64,000 nucleotides of DNA, taken from Spodoptera frugiperda (Eukaryota; Arthropoda; Insecta; Lepidoptera; Noctuidae). The stretch lies in contig NC_064233.1 in the NCBI RefSeq assembly GCF_023101765.2, forward strand, positions 6,843,501 through 6,907,500, written 5' to 3'. The notes beneath the pieces are model-generated. The model saw nothing but the letters and a program-made list of their open reading frames with translations. It had not been told where the DNA came from and ran no database searches. Shown in pieces: positions 1 to 11,452 of the stretch; position 1 is the stretch's first letter, and each line of letters starts with the position of its first letter. Position numbers and translations under genes: made by a program.

Positions 1-562
1 TTTTGGGTAACTGTTTGACGTGTTTAAAATATAACGAATTTGATTAAAATCACCAAGGTTCCGATGTTTTCATGGTTGTATCTACTGTAGATTCATACTT
101 TGTTGAGTTGTAGCGGTTTCGGGAGGTTGTGGCGGGCTTGTACCAATATAAAAAAAGGGTTTTTTTTTCGAACATGGTATGTGGAAGAATCAATACTCAT
201 TGAAAAGAACTAATTAGACTATGCTATAGATAAAGTTGTCCTTACGTGTATACCAGATGGCAAAAGTCATATGTCAAAGTCAAAATTATCTATTTCAAAC
301 AGACCCGAAAGGCACTTTTAAACATCAAAAGGTGATCAGCCTGCCCAAGGATATCATCAGCACTACAGGATTACCAATTGTTTTCCCAGCTTAGGGAAGA
401 AGGGGCGTGTCCAATGAACCCAAACTATCAATCTTTTTCTTTACATCCAAACTGCAACCACGTGCCACGCCCCCCTTCCCCCCAAAAAGGTGATTTATAA
501 CCACAAAAAACATCAAAACAAACGTTACGTAACAACATAACACACGCGAGACTCATCAATCA

Positions 563-590
563 CACACACACACACACACAGACACACAAA
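563..590. repeat. (CA)n microsatellite
   Basis: Short run of CA dinucleotides with one GA interruption, seen directly. Confidence 0.85.
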
Positions 591-1286
591 TGTATATAGG
601 TGCGCACGCGCATCTGACATTAGTATTACATCACGAGATCATCACTGGAGGTCGTTGGCCTCTGAGATCATCTGCCGGAGTTCAAGTTCAGCGGAAAGTA
701 AGAGGTTTTTTGTAGGTATTGTGTTTTTTATTGAATGGGGGGTAATCAGAAGAGTAGGTATTTTTGTTATGGGGGGATCAAATGGAAGAGAGGGGGATCT
801 AATCATACATCGACGGCCCATGACAGTCCATTGTCTAGACTACTTTCAAAGGTTTAGATTTCTGAGAAAAACTGGATGTTGTTGGATTCTTCTTAAATTA
901 AAAACCGATTTCAGTTCATTTTAAGTGTGGGAGAGCCATGCTTCGGCACTAATGGGCCGGCTCAACCGGAGTGATACCACGGTTTCAAAGAAAACCGACG
1001 TGAAATAAAGCTTGCGTTGTGTGAGTCCAATTACCCTCCTTCCCAATCTTCCCAACTCCTGATTCAACAACAACCCTTAAATACCTAACCATTAAAAGGC
1101 CGACAACGCACTTGTAACACCTCTGGTGTGCATGAGCGACGGCGATTGGTTACCATCAGGTGATCCGTCTGCTCGTTTACCGGCTTATACATAAAAAATC
1201 TAATTCTTCTATTCTATCAGTCAATAGACTAAACATAACAGTTTCCATAAGTTTTATAAACTGACATAGTTACTAGTAATATTATT

Positions 1287-1385
1287 AGAACTTAAAACGG
1301 GATATTTACTCATCATCCGTGATCATGGCGCTTGCAACAGTGTCACAAAAACGAATAAACATGGTAAATATCCCGTTTTAAGTTC
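1287..1385. repeat. Short element with perfect 23-bp inverted arms
   Basis: The left arm (1287-1309, AGAACTTAAAACGGGATATT and three more bases) is exactly repeated in inverted form at 1363-1385, with about 53 bp between the arms. The short length and perfect arms suggest a MITE or a hairpin remnant. The family was not identified. Confidence 0.7.
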
Positions 1386-2544
1386 TTATGATAATAATAG
1401 TTTCCATCATATCGTAGACTCGTCTAGTACAACATCTTCGTGGATATAGCAACAAGGATGAGTCACTATACAACTACAATATACTTAAGTTCAACCAGAG
1501 GTTATCCACCTTCGAAAGATCAAGTTCACACGAAAGTGAACGTCATCTTTTGATGAGCCGGTTTCCAGTTTAAAAGGCTACTGTTTTTTGTTACAAATGT
1601 AATTGCTGGTGGTTTAAAAAGTGAAATGTTTTTGTGATTGATGGGAACAATGACGGGGTTTACCGGGGTCCGGCTCGAAAACCATGAGTAGGAACAGGGT
1701 GGTTTTAGTTAGTAAGAGTCTGGCTTTCCCTCTCGCCTCGCCCAAGGCGAGGGAAGTGATTTTTAATGATTTTCCCCCTTCAAAAAAGCCTTTGGAAATC
1801 ATTTTGGTGTATTTCGTTTCAATTCTGTCTTATTTTGTTGTCACGTCACCTCTATGCTGTCTTTCCATTTAATCTGCGATTTACTGACTTATGTTTTTGG
1901 ACTTCCACTGTAAAAAAATTGGTCCTTAGTTAGAAAAGTTGACTAACGGTGGAGGCATAAGCGAGAGGCCTTTGTTCAATGAGAACATCTATCAGTTGAT
2001 AATGATCATGGCAAAACCAAACCAACCTAATGGTAAGCAATCAGTATCGCTCATAACCACCTGCAACACCAGAGGAGTAACAGGTGCGTTGCCGGCCTTT
2101 TAAAAAGGAATACGCTCTTTTCATGAAGGTTTCAAGGTCGTATTGGTTCGAAAATACTGCCGAACCATGGTCTTTTTATCCATTTCTTGTCCATAGTTGC
2201 AATAATATTTAGGAACGTATAGGACATTTCCATAATAAATTAATTGAACAACATGTCCACATATTATGCACTTCGGAATGTTTACTTTCAAACAACTAAT
2301 TTGAATAAAAATATTGTTCAACCTTGACTTTTACAGTTTTAGATATTTCTGTGACTAAGAGAAGCTTAATTGTAATTGTCGATCTCTTTGGTGCAATTTA
2401 TAATACTGTGATAATAAAAATATATATGTTTGTTAAGGAAGTTACAAATTCTTTTCCGTAATAGTGGTCCAACCTATTAAATGGAAGTTTCTAGTGCAGC
2501 ACCCATTATTCACCAGCGATATTATGAATCCTAAATAAGAAATC

Positions 2545-3060
2545 CGTGGCGCAGTGGCCCGGAGGGATGTCGTGGTGGCCGGGAGGTTTAAGATGCCCGC
2601 TTCTCATGTATAAGAGTGCGTTAGAAACCTACCAACGGTACCAATGTGACTTTTTCCGAGTTATTTAGCCACCAACGATGAAGGAAATATAGTACTCCCA
2701 TCATGTAGCTTTTTGCTAGAAACTCAATATCAGCCACAAGACGTCCACTGCTGAATACAGAACTTCCATCATCCCATGACCGCGTCATAACGGTTTGCAG
2801 ATCGATTGATTGGATTGAGACGGTGAAGGAAAACAACAGGAGGAAACTTGGGTGGAGGAAGCCATTGGACTATTGACAAACGGTGAAAAAAAAACATCAC
2901 GAGGAAACCTGGACTTATCATTTCTGATTAAAAATTTGATATCGCTATCCCGCATTGAGCAAGCGTGGTAATTAATGCTTATATCTTTTCCGAGTACGAA
3001 GAGGTCTTTGATCAGCAGTGGCCACGTATAGGCTGATGATAAGAAACACAAATCGAAAAC
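2545..3060 (+). mobile_element. tRNA-headed SINE-like element, family P
   Basis: It starts with a tRNA-like head (GTGGCGCAGTGGCC, then a box-B-like GAGGTTTAAG stretch near 2586) and continues into a body shared with 19730-19880, 36180-36310 and 58505-58795 (reverse orientation). The body contains the conserved phrase AATGCGGGTTGGCGATTTC or its complement. Minus-strand reading frames over 2621-3051 are element-derived, not a gene. Confidence 0.6.
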
Positions 3061-3655
3061 CTAATCATATATTCCCCCTCTTTACCATACAAGAACGAAG
3101 ACGAAGACGCAGTTTAAAAAAAATCTATCATGTTAGTAGGTGGGCACCTACAAACATATTTAAAAATTATTCAATAGTGATACGGAAACTGGCATTACCA
3201 ATGAAGTAATTACCTATATTGCGACCAATAAATATTCTGTTACAATTTATTTTACGACTTAAATACACCTTTGGTATTTAGTATTTTTTTCTACCCAGAA
3301 ATATGGCTAGACAATTTACATATTTTAACAACAATTCCTGTTGGGTAAATGCGTAGCACACAGTACACAGTAGTGCTGATGTCAGCATATTTACTGGCAC
3401 TTTAAAAAATGTCTGGTCTTAAAAGAAGAGAAAGACGATTCTCAAATCGAGCGAAGTATAAAAATTCATATCATAATCAGTCCATCCGTTCCTGAGCTAT
3501 GATTGTACAGACAGTGTTACAAGATTTTTGCGTTGTGGCGACAATCTTGAAGACAAGGAGTTATAAATCCGATATCACTTAGAAGCCTACTAAAGTTATT
3601 TTCTATATTAAAAAATCCATTCTTTATAGTATCAAAAATTGGAATACTTCAAATG

Positions 3656-3729
3656 CAAACAAACTTTCACAGGAAGGAGGAGGATTTTTCCTGAAGGAGG
3701 AGATTTCACTTCCTGTGAAAGTTTGTTTG
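3656..3729. repeat. Perfect 21-bp hairpin with purine-rich loop
   Basis: The arm 3656-3676 (CAAACAAACTTTCACAGGAA plus G) is exactly inverted at 3709-3729. The 32-nt loop is itself a partial GGAGGA repeat. Seen directly; no family assigned. Confidence 0.75.
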
Positions 3730-6700
3730 TGTGTATATTTCTCACCCAATCACATCAAAACGGCTGAAGGGATCGGCATAACATTAAGGAACAGCTTTAA
3801 ATTATGATCTGGAATAACACATAGGCGAATTTTAACCAACGAAAACTTGGGTGAACCCGCTAGCAGAAGTTAGTTTATCAAAATCGCCAAGCTTGGCAAT
3901 TGGAGACGATCCAACGCCAGCCGTTGTCGGTAAAAGACTATGAGAAAGTGAAGTTATGCGTTGGAACACCTGCTATGGCAAGACAAGGACAGATGAACTT
4001 AAATATCTCTTGTTGATATAGGGCACTTGTCATTTAAGGGCCGTTTGTGGCCTTTTTTTTAAAAAAGTCAGTTAAGTTGAGAATAAAGAAGAGTTGGGTT
4101 CTGTATAAAATTAATATTGTGATTGTGAAAATGCTTTTTTTATGGTATAAGCCGGTAAACGAGCAGACGTATCACCTGATGGTAAGCAATTGCCGCCGCC
4201 CATGGACACCCAAAACACCAGAGGCGTTACAAGTGCGTTGCTGACCTTTTGGGGTTAGGAATTTAAGGTTCGTCGGTGAATCGGGGATAGGGAAGGGGGT
4301 AATTGGGTCTTTGGAAACCTCACTCACACAACTCAAGCGTTGTTTCGGGCCGGTTTCCTATGAGGCCGTACCAATCGTGCCAATGCATTATTTTTTTACC
4401 AACTAACTAAGTAGGGTTCTCTTTTCACCCCACGGAACCCTAAACACTTACACTGTTGACATTTAACAGTAAACCAGATGAAATTAAACGAGATACCCTA
4501 CACATCCAATTTTCGTCCCTACCACAAGACAAGAGAGATCAAAATGCATTACACAAAAATGCTTTAGTATACCATGAAGTGCCAATATACAAACATTCAA
4601 TTTTCGTCCCAATAACAAAGATGAGAAAGTTCAAAATGCATTACAGGAGAGAGTATATCTTGACATGCGACTGTTTGTAACATATTAAGACAAAAGTAAT
4701 ATATGTTTGTTGTATGTACGTAAAGATAAATATTTAACGATCGCGTTGAAGTTAATATTTTTATTGTTATGGTATTACTGACATTTCGATATGACTGACA
4801 TACTCCAGTACGGGTATTAATCGGTTTTCGTCAAGTTCCTGGTTGGAATGAGATGCTTTTCAATGAAAAACAGGGCAGGCAAGAGTGTAAGGTTTTTTAT
4901 GGCATAAGCCGGTAAAGGAGCATACGGATCACCATAGTAAGCAATCGTCGCCGTCCATGGAGACTGGAGACACCAGAAGCGTTACAATTGCGTTGCCGGC
5001 CTTTTGGGGGTTAGAAGTTTAAGGGTCGTTGGGGATTGAGAAGATTGGTAAGGGGGTTATTGGGTCTCTGGTAACCTCACTCGGGTGTCTGTGAGGCCGT
5101 GGTATCACTCAGATCTACCCGGCCTATTAGTGCTGACGCAAGATGTGTGATACCAAAAAGGGTAAAAAATATCGATTGACATTTTGGCAGTTAGGTACCA
5201 AAATCTGAAAATAATACCACCCTAATAGGTATTACTTAAAACCTCAAATAGGTATTACTTACAATTAGTTACTTTAATTTTGTCAATTGCATAGAACCCG
5301 AAACTTCATGAATAAATAAACACTCACTCACACTTGCATTAGTTGCAACTATTCAGCGAATGAGGAAGTTATTCATGATAACTTAAAAAAAAAACCATCT
5401 TGAAAAATTTCATACAGTGCACGTTTCAAAAAAACTGTCACTCAACGCTGATAGATCAGATTCCATTAAAAAAATAATATCAACAACTTTTTAGGATTCC
5501 GTCAGAACTTGAAGGATACCAATGACACTTTTTTTGGAAAATCATCCATTGAATCTTCCGCCTTGGGCGCGGCGAGTGAGTGTCAGACTCTTACTGACAA
5601 GAACCCACCCCGTTTCTACTGCTTTACGAGCTGGAGCCCCGGTAACCCGCTAGGCAATCCGCAAAATTACTTATAGCTGAAATTCTTCTAAAATCATAAT
5701 CTACCTGGATCAATCTAATTTTGGACAGAAACACAATGCTTTAGTATCTGACTAGTGCTGAAAATCAGAGCCGTGATTCGAGCCATCGTGTCTGGGCTAC
5801 GGTATTTTAGCTGTACCCTTAGTACTAGTTTACTTTACGTTTAACGAAATCGAAACGAAACCGCATTCAGCGCTCTGATTGCTTGATTCATTCGCATCGG
5901 CCAATCAAAGCGCCGAACGCGCTTTCGTTTCATTTATAGAGCTGAGATATTTTCCTAATTTATACAGAACCATTTACTCCATGCACGTTTTGCTCCATTA
6001 AACACAAAAAACAAAAACCTAGATTCAGGCACTGGGCGTGCATAAACCGGTCTGCCAATGCAAATTATAATTGGAGCAATGCCATACTAAGTGCAGTCTT
6101 TTGTAAATTAAAATAAAGTTATTTTTTAATTAAATTCTCTGCCAAGAAGAATTATCTAGAGCTCGATTTAAAAATGGGTTAAAATCCTTTTATGTCAATT
6201 AAGATAGGGAAATGTCATTAAACGACTTCAAAAATAGGAGGTTCTCAGTTTGACTTGTATGTATGTTTGTGCGTGATTATCTCGGGTTTGGATGAAAGGA
6301 TTTTGATGCGGATTTCAGCTTAGTATTTTACAAACTGAGGTGAAGATTCTAGGGATATTAGTTACCTTAAAAATAGAGGCGGTTAAGAAAGACGAAGACG
6401 GTTAACTTTGAAAAAAAAGCAAGTTATTTGTATGTCAATGGTCAAATGGGATAAACGATAACAGAATAGATTAGAAAAGTAAATGTATATGGGCATAATC
6501 AAAAGCTTTGACTTCTCCCGCCTTGGTCGCGGCGAGAGAGAGTATCAGACTCTTACTAACTACAAACCACCCCGTTCCTACTCCTGCTTTTCGAGCCGGA
6601 GCCCCGGTAACCCGCTAGGTAGTCCGCAGCTTCGGATAACCGTACAGCTGGATTAAAAATGCAAGTAAGCGTTGCGTGGCCATATTTGATGTGTGATTAG

Positions 6701-8578
6701 ACTATTACCTTTGAAAAAAAAACATTAGATAATCTAAATCTAATCCATTAAAAGTAAATAAATCAAGTTCCATAATAACAGGTTCAAAATTAATGATAAT
6801 GAATAAATGACGCAATGTATAATACTCGAAAATGATAAAGTTTGAAACAAGATGGCGCCCAGTTGTCAAACGAAGCTTCCTGCATTCTTCGCGCCCTCGT
6901 CCGACCGCCTAATTTGGGTACCGTGGACAAAAATGGGAGCCATTTTTAATTTATTGTCTATATTAACCATTATTTGGTGTTTCAAGTGCCATAGGCGGCG
7001 GCGATTGCTTACCATTAGGTGATACGTCTGCTCGTTTACCGGCGTGATCCATAAAAAAAATTGAGTGATTAATCAAAAGAAAGTTGTCAGAATAAACATA
7101 AAGAACTTATAATTTGAGGGGTGCTCTCGATTTCCTTGGGATCTTATCATCAGATGCTCACCAGGTGGCAACAGTACTAATTAGAAAAATAATACAGAAC
7201 AAAAAAAGAATCACGCAAATTCGTCCATAAACCCCGACGTAATCGGTGTAAATACATAGAAAAAAAAAACAATTCAGAGCCAAAACAAAAAGGAGGACCT
7301 TTTTGAGAAGTTTGGTTAACAACTCACTAATTCTACTACTCACTCACTCTAAAGAAGAAGACAGTTAATCGGCACATCTTAAGAGTCAAAAGAATCCCAC
7401 ATCCCAATTAATACAATAAATATAATAACAAAATAAAAAACAAAACAAAAGAAATAGAAAAACAAATATTCTTGATCTTAATCTCCTGGAAGAAGAGTGA
7501 CATACAAGAGGGACTCCATGATATAACGACTAATTACTAGAATATATAAAACAAACACAACAAAGATGTTTTCAAGCCTACAGCCCGCTGCTAGAAAAAC
7601 AAAACGTGACTTGAAATCACATAAATTATCATCATTTAATTATTTCACTTTATTTATTGGAAACACTAGTTGTGCCCTGCATATTCACTTGTGATCTCAG
7701 CTATAAGGTATAGTCTACATTAACGATTTACTTTCTTAATAGTCATCTACAGCTTTTCGGACACCGTATATTTTCTTTTTTTTCATGGTATAAGCCAGTA
7801 AACAAGCAGACGGATCACCTGATTGTAAGCAATCGCTGCCGCCCATGGACACCCGAAACACCAGGCGTTACTAGTGCGTTGCCGGCCTTTTGGGGGTTAG
7901 AAATTAAAGGGTTGTTGGAGAATCGGGGATTGGGAAGAGCGGTAATTGGGCCTCCGGTAACCTCACTTACACAACGCAAGCGTTGTTTTAATGTCGGTTT
8001 TCTATAAGGCCGTGCCGTATCAGTCCAGTCAAGACAACACATTTGTGACCGAAGTTTCTTATATCAATCCCTTAAATCATTACGGCTACACGGGAATATT
8101 TTCCTTTTTTAGGCTGACATGTTCTTGAACGAAAAGTCACTAAAATAACAGAAGATAAAAGAATGATGTTTTTATTTCTTTTGTTTAAAAACAGATTATA
8201 ACCCCCTATTCTATGATGCAGAGTGCCTAGCGGGTTACCGGGGCTCTAAAAGCGGGAGTAGGAACGGGGTGGTTTATAGTATGTAAGAGTCTGACACTCC
8301 CTCATCAGTCATTGGATGATTTCACCCCTAAAAAACTCCTCTTCTATGAGCACGTCAAAAATGATTTCAAACAACACTTTAGAACTACACACATACTTCT
8401 AATACTCGTAAAAAACGATTAACAAAAAAATATTTCAAAAAAAAACAAAAATATAACCTACAGAACCCAACATTCAAGACCCAATAAACATACTGCCTTA
8501 ATGACTTTTTTTTTCGTTTTCATTTTATTCACTAGTAACAAGACTACGCCTTATCCCGTCTGCTCTATATTGGCTTCG

Positions 8579-8615
8579 TATAAATAGCATCGGATAGCCA
8601 CCGAGAGCATCAGAA
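8579..8615 (+). promoter_or_regulatory. TATA box and initiator of the first cuticular gene
   Basis: TATAAATAG lies at 8579-8587. A CATCAGA initiator-like sequence about 31 bp downstream (8608-8614) marks the likely start site, giving a short 5' leader of about 30 nt before the ATG at 8641. This layout is typical of insect cuticle genes; the start site is inferred. Confidence 0.65.
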
Positions 8616-8640
8616 GTCATCCACACTCCTCAGGCCCAAG

Positions 8641-10472
8641 ATGAGAGTACTGGTTAGTACTTTTAAATACTTTTTATTTGTGAAAAAGTGATTTTTGTGT
8701 TGTTTTGTGGAGCGATTGGGAATCGATAAGTATTTTATAATAATAGATCTTTGTGTGTTAATTTGTTTTGCGATATAATTAAAGAATGTTTTGGAAATTA
8801 GTTGGATATAGTTGTTAGATGAAGAGTAATTTAAAATGTTTATTAATCTCATAAAGATTTATTAAATATTTGATGTGTCAAATGTGAAAGTGAATTTGTT
8901 TGTTGTCAAGTTTAGCACTTAAAGGCTGAATTTTTTAATGAACTACACCACAGCTGCGCACGCGCCCTTGTCATTTATGTTCGGTTTTTCGAAAATTTCT
9001 CAGTAGTAGCACGGAGTATGGAATCGTATATACTGGGCGCGATATAGCCAGAATTTACTTATGGCAGTAGGCTCACCCCCATTATATAGGACTTATAACA
9101 AATTGTGATTACGTGCTGTAATGTGTTCTTCTGCCTACCCCTTCGGGGTTAAAGGCGTGACGGGTTTAAGTGAAGGTTTCTTTTTGACTAACTTTATTAA
9201 AGTGTTTTTGCTGCGCGTTCACGAACACCTAAACATTATGTACTCTAAGTAATCTTATTTTTTTATTTTAATACTGAAATAGACAAAACTATCAGATAGG
9301 GTCGAAGCTGCGGTCTACCTAGCGGGTTTACCGAGACTCCGGTTAAAGGTAGTATAGTAGGAACGGGGTAGTTTTTTGTCAGTAAGAGTTTGACACTCTC
9401 TCAACAAAGTGGGAGAAGAAATTGGATGATATTTCCTCTTAAAAAAATTGAAAAGTTAAGTCGTGGGTTCCTGTACAAAGAAACAGGCATTACTTAAACG
9501 ATTCCTTAGACTGGGCCAAGTAACCATTAAATGACTCTGAGTACGACGGCTAGAGAAAAGGCTGATAGAAAGAAAGAAGGCAAAAACTATTGAATAACAA
9601 AATAACAACTATCATCATCTCTCTTACAGATTGTCTCCGCACTGTTCGCCGTCGCGGCCGCGGCACCATCAGGCCTGTACGCGCCGGTCATAGTACCAGC
9701 CGTCAGAGCAGTGGCAGTGCCAGCCGCCATCCCGACGATATCCCCGGGAGACATACAAGCAGCAGCCATCGACGCCCAAGTACAAGCCCAAGACCAAGCC
9801 CAGGCCGCAGTAGACAAAGCCAGAGAACTCGCCGAACAAGCCAACGAAAACATCAACGAGAAAGCCATCACCGACGCTACAACTGCCAACGAACAGAATT
9901 TGGAAGCTTTCTGGTCTGCTGAAGACAAGAAATGGCAAGCAGTCGACGCTTTGAAGACAGCTGAAGCCCAAATCGACGGAGCTGTCGCCAGCAACGCTAA
10001 CAACTTGGCCAAATCTGCTGTCAGCGGTGTAGTTCCCTACGTAGCGGCTGTAGGACCTGTCGCTCCCATCGTAGCTCCCATCCCACCAGTGGTCTACTCA
10101 GGCTACATCGCTCCTTCAAGCTACTCTACCCAAACGCTGATCACCGGCCAAGAAATCAAGACTGAGATTAAAGAGGAGAACAAGGAAGCTGCCGTGAAGA
10201 CCGCTGAGCCTGCACCAGCTGAGGCTGCTCAAGCTGAAGGTGAGAAGAAGGCTGAAGAGTCTCCTGCTCTTAAAGCTGCAGAGAACCTTAAAGAGAAGCC
10301 AGCCTTCATTGCTCAGCCTGTGATAGCTCCTATTGGTCTTCCCAACGTGTATAGGTATGATGTAGCCGTACCAGCAGTAGGTGCTGTCATTGGACAGCCG
10401 ATCCTGAAGTATGCTGCAGTACAACCCGTTCCTGGAGTGTTTACTCCCACGTTTGTGAAGGCTTGGAAATGA
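8641..10472 (+). CDS. Secreted cuticular protein (CPH-like), two exons
   Basis: Exons join(8641..8652, 9630..10472), 284 codons. Exon 1 encodes only MRVL before a GTTAGT donor; exon 2 follows a CTCTTACAG acceptor in phase 0. MRVLIVSALFAVAAAA is a signal peptide, so the product should be exported and built into cuticle. After a short hydrophobic P/V/A stretch comes the motif GDIQAAAIDAQVQAQDQAQA, then an Ala/Glu-rich helical segment (about residues 55-130), a Pro/Val/Tyr-rich stretch, a Glu/Lys/Ala-rich low-complexity segment (about 175-220) and a Pro/Val-rich tail ending in KAWK. No chitin-binding R&R or Tweedle domain is visible. It resembles proteins filed as hypothetical cuticular proteins (CPH) in Lepidoptera, which is a judgement from memory. 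A clear paralogue lies at 25863-33293. Intron 1 (977 bp) holds a family C SINE tail and a family B copy. Confidence 0.88.
8985..9165 (+). mobile_element. Family C SINE, tail portion, in cuticular gene intron
   Basis: Shares the body and tail of the family C SINE (TAGTAGCACGGAGT, ATATGGGACTTATAACA-like and CTACCCCTTCGGGG phrases) and lacks the tRNA-like head. It lies within intron 1 of the first cuticular gene. Confidence 0.6.
9310..9440 (-). mobile_element. Family B repeat in cuticular gene intron
   Basis: Reverse-orientation copy of the short GC-rich family B element, recognised by GCGGGTTTACCG and GTAGGAACGGGGTAG. It ends about 190 bp before the acceptor of exon 2. Confidence 0.6.
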
Positions 10473-10861
10473 ATGGAGGTGGAATAATTAAATAATGATA
10501 ATCTGACGACTTAATTTCCTTGTTTCATTTAGTACCTCCTACAGACGTCGTGACCTTTGCATATGCAGATGTTGATGCAGATTCTTATGATAAATAGGCA
10601 GATGATTGACAGTAGTTAGAATAATGGATATATAGTAGGTATTTGTTTTGAAATTGTGCCTGGTATAAGGCAATAGGCTCATTCTATTATATGGGACTTA
10701 AAACATAACAGGCAAAAAGTTGATGTTGCATTGTAAATATGGAAGGAGCTCCTTCAGGGATTAAAAAGCGTGAAGTTGCTTTTTCTGTTTCATAAAAGTT
10801 TTAATATTCATTCGCGAATCACACCCAAACTCCCATCCTCGGGAGTTATCCTCTCAATATG

Positions 10862-11050
10862 CAATTAAAATTGACTGCACGGTTGGTACGGTGGCTGGGC
10901 AACCGGCTGCCGCGTAACGTGTGGCGAGTTCGATTCCCGCACGGAGCAATTCTTTGTGTAAACCACAAATTGTTGATTCGGGTCTGGATGTCATGTGCAT
11001 GTGAACTTGTATGTTTGTAAACGTACCCACGATACAGGAGAAAATACTAT
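10862..11050 (+). mobile_element. tRNA-derived SINE, family D
   Basis: The head has a tRNA-like box A (TGGTACGGTGGCTGGGCAAC) and box B (GAGTTCGATTCCCGC), followed by a non-tRNA body (CTGGATGTCATGTGCATGTG). A similar body without the head occurs near 55950-56040. The tRNA part does not close into an acceptor stem with CCA and is followed by SINE body, so this is not a tRNA gene. Confidence 0.6.
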
Positions 11051-11078
11051 TGCGGGGCAAAGTTTAAAAAAATAGAAA

Positions 11079-11452
11079 ACCTTTTCTCCATTAAAGTACG
11101 TGTCTTTAAATTGGTTCAAATTAAAACCAATTTAAAATATCGTACGTGCCATAATGTGCACCTCTGGCAATGCTAACTACTTGTCAAAAGAAGTAATTAG
11201 TTTACCAATATGTGTTGGCACTCAGTGCTTAGGTATGTCTAGTTGTCTAGACCTATTTGAAACCTGTCTAGTCATGAAATTGTCATGTCCAATGTCTGCG
11301 GTATGACTATGCCTAATGTCGCCACAACTAGTTAGCATTGGTAGAGGTGCACATTATGTTAGTTTAATATTAGAGGCGTGACGATATTTTAAATTGATTT
11401 TAATTGGAACCAATTTTAAGACACGTGCGTTAGTGGAGAAATAGCTCTACTA
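11079..11452. mobile_element. Long palindromic MITE nested in family F, family G
   Basis: A large inverted repeat. The left arm from 11098 (ACGTGTCTTTAAATTGGTTC and on) is matched by the right arm ending at 11426, and outer TTTTCTCCATTAA / TTAGTGGAGAAA arms belong to family F. Both arms also carry the family C tail phrase ATAATGTGCACCTCTG in opposite orientation near 11152 and 11350. Confidence 0.7.

Larger units (their letters stand above)
1..8578. other. Gene-free, repeat-rich stretch
   Basis: No exon with good codon structure and splice signals was found on either strand. It holds a family O fragment near 275-345, a (CA)n run at about 563-590, family A copies (924-1198, 4132-4385, 4892-5145, 6977-7059, 7783-8040), family B copies (1654-1775, 5555-5665, 6505-6630, 8226-8340), a family R piece (2010-2150), a family P copy (2545-3060), two perfect inverted repeats (1287-1385 and 3656-3729) and a degenerate half of family H (about 5812-5935). 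The rest is AT-rich sequence in which I see nothing. Confidence 0.7.

Noticed and set aside
2621..3051. Overlapping minus-strand frames of 71 and 88 codons
   Set aside because: Their sequence (for example CSMRDSDIKF) recurs in the family P element elsewhere in the window, so they are repeat-derived.
7158..7343. Minus-strand hydrophobic frame resembling a small membrane protein
   Set aside because: The frame opens with GTG and has no ATG, it lies in AT-rich sequence and has no recognisable homologue.
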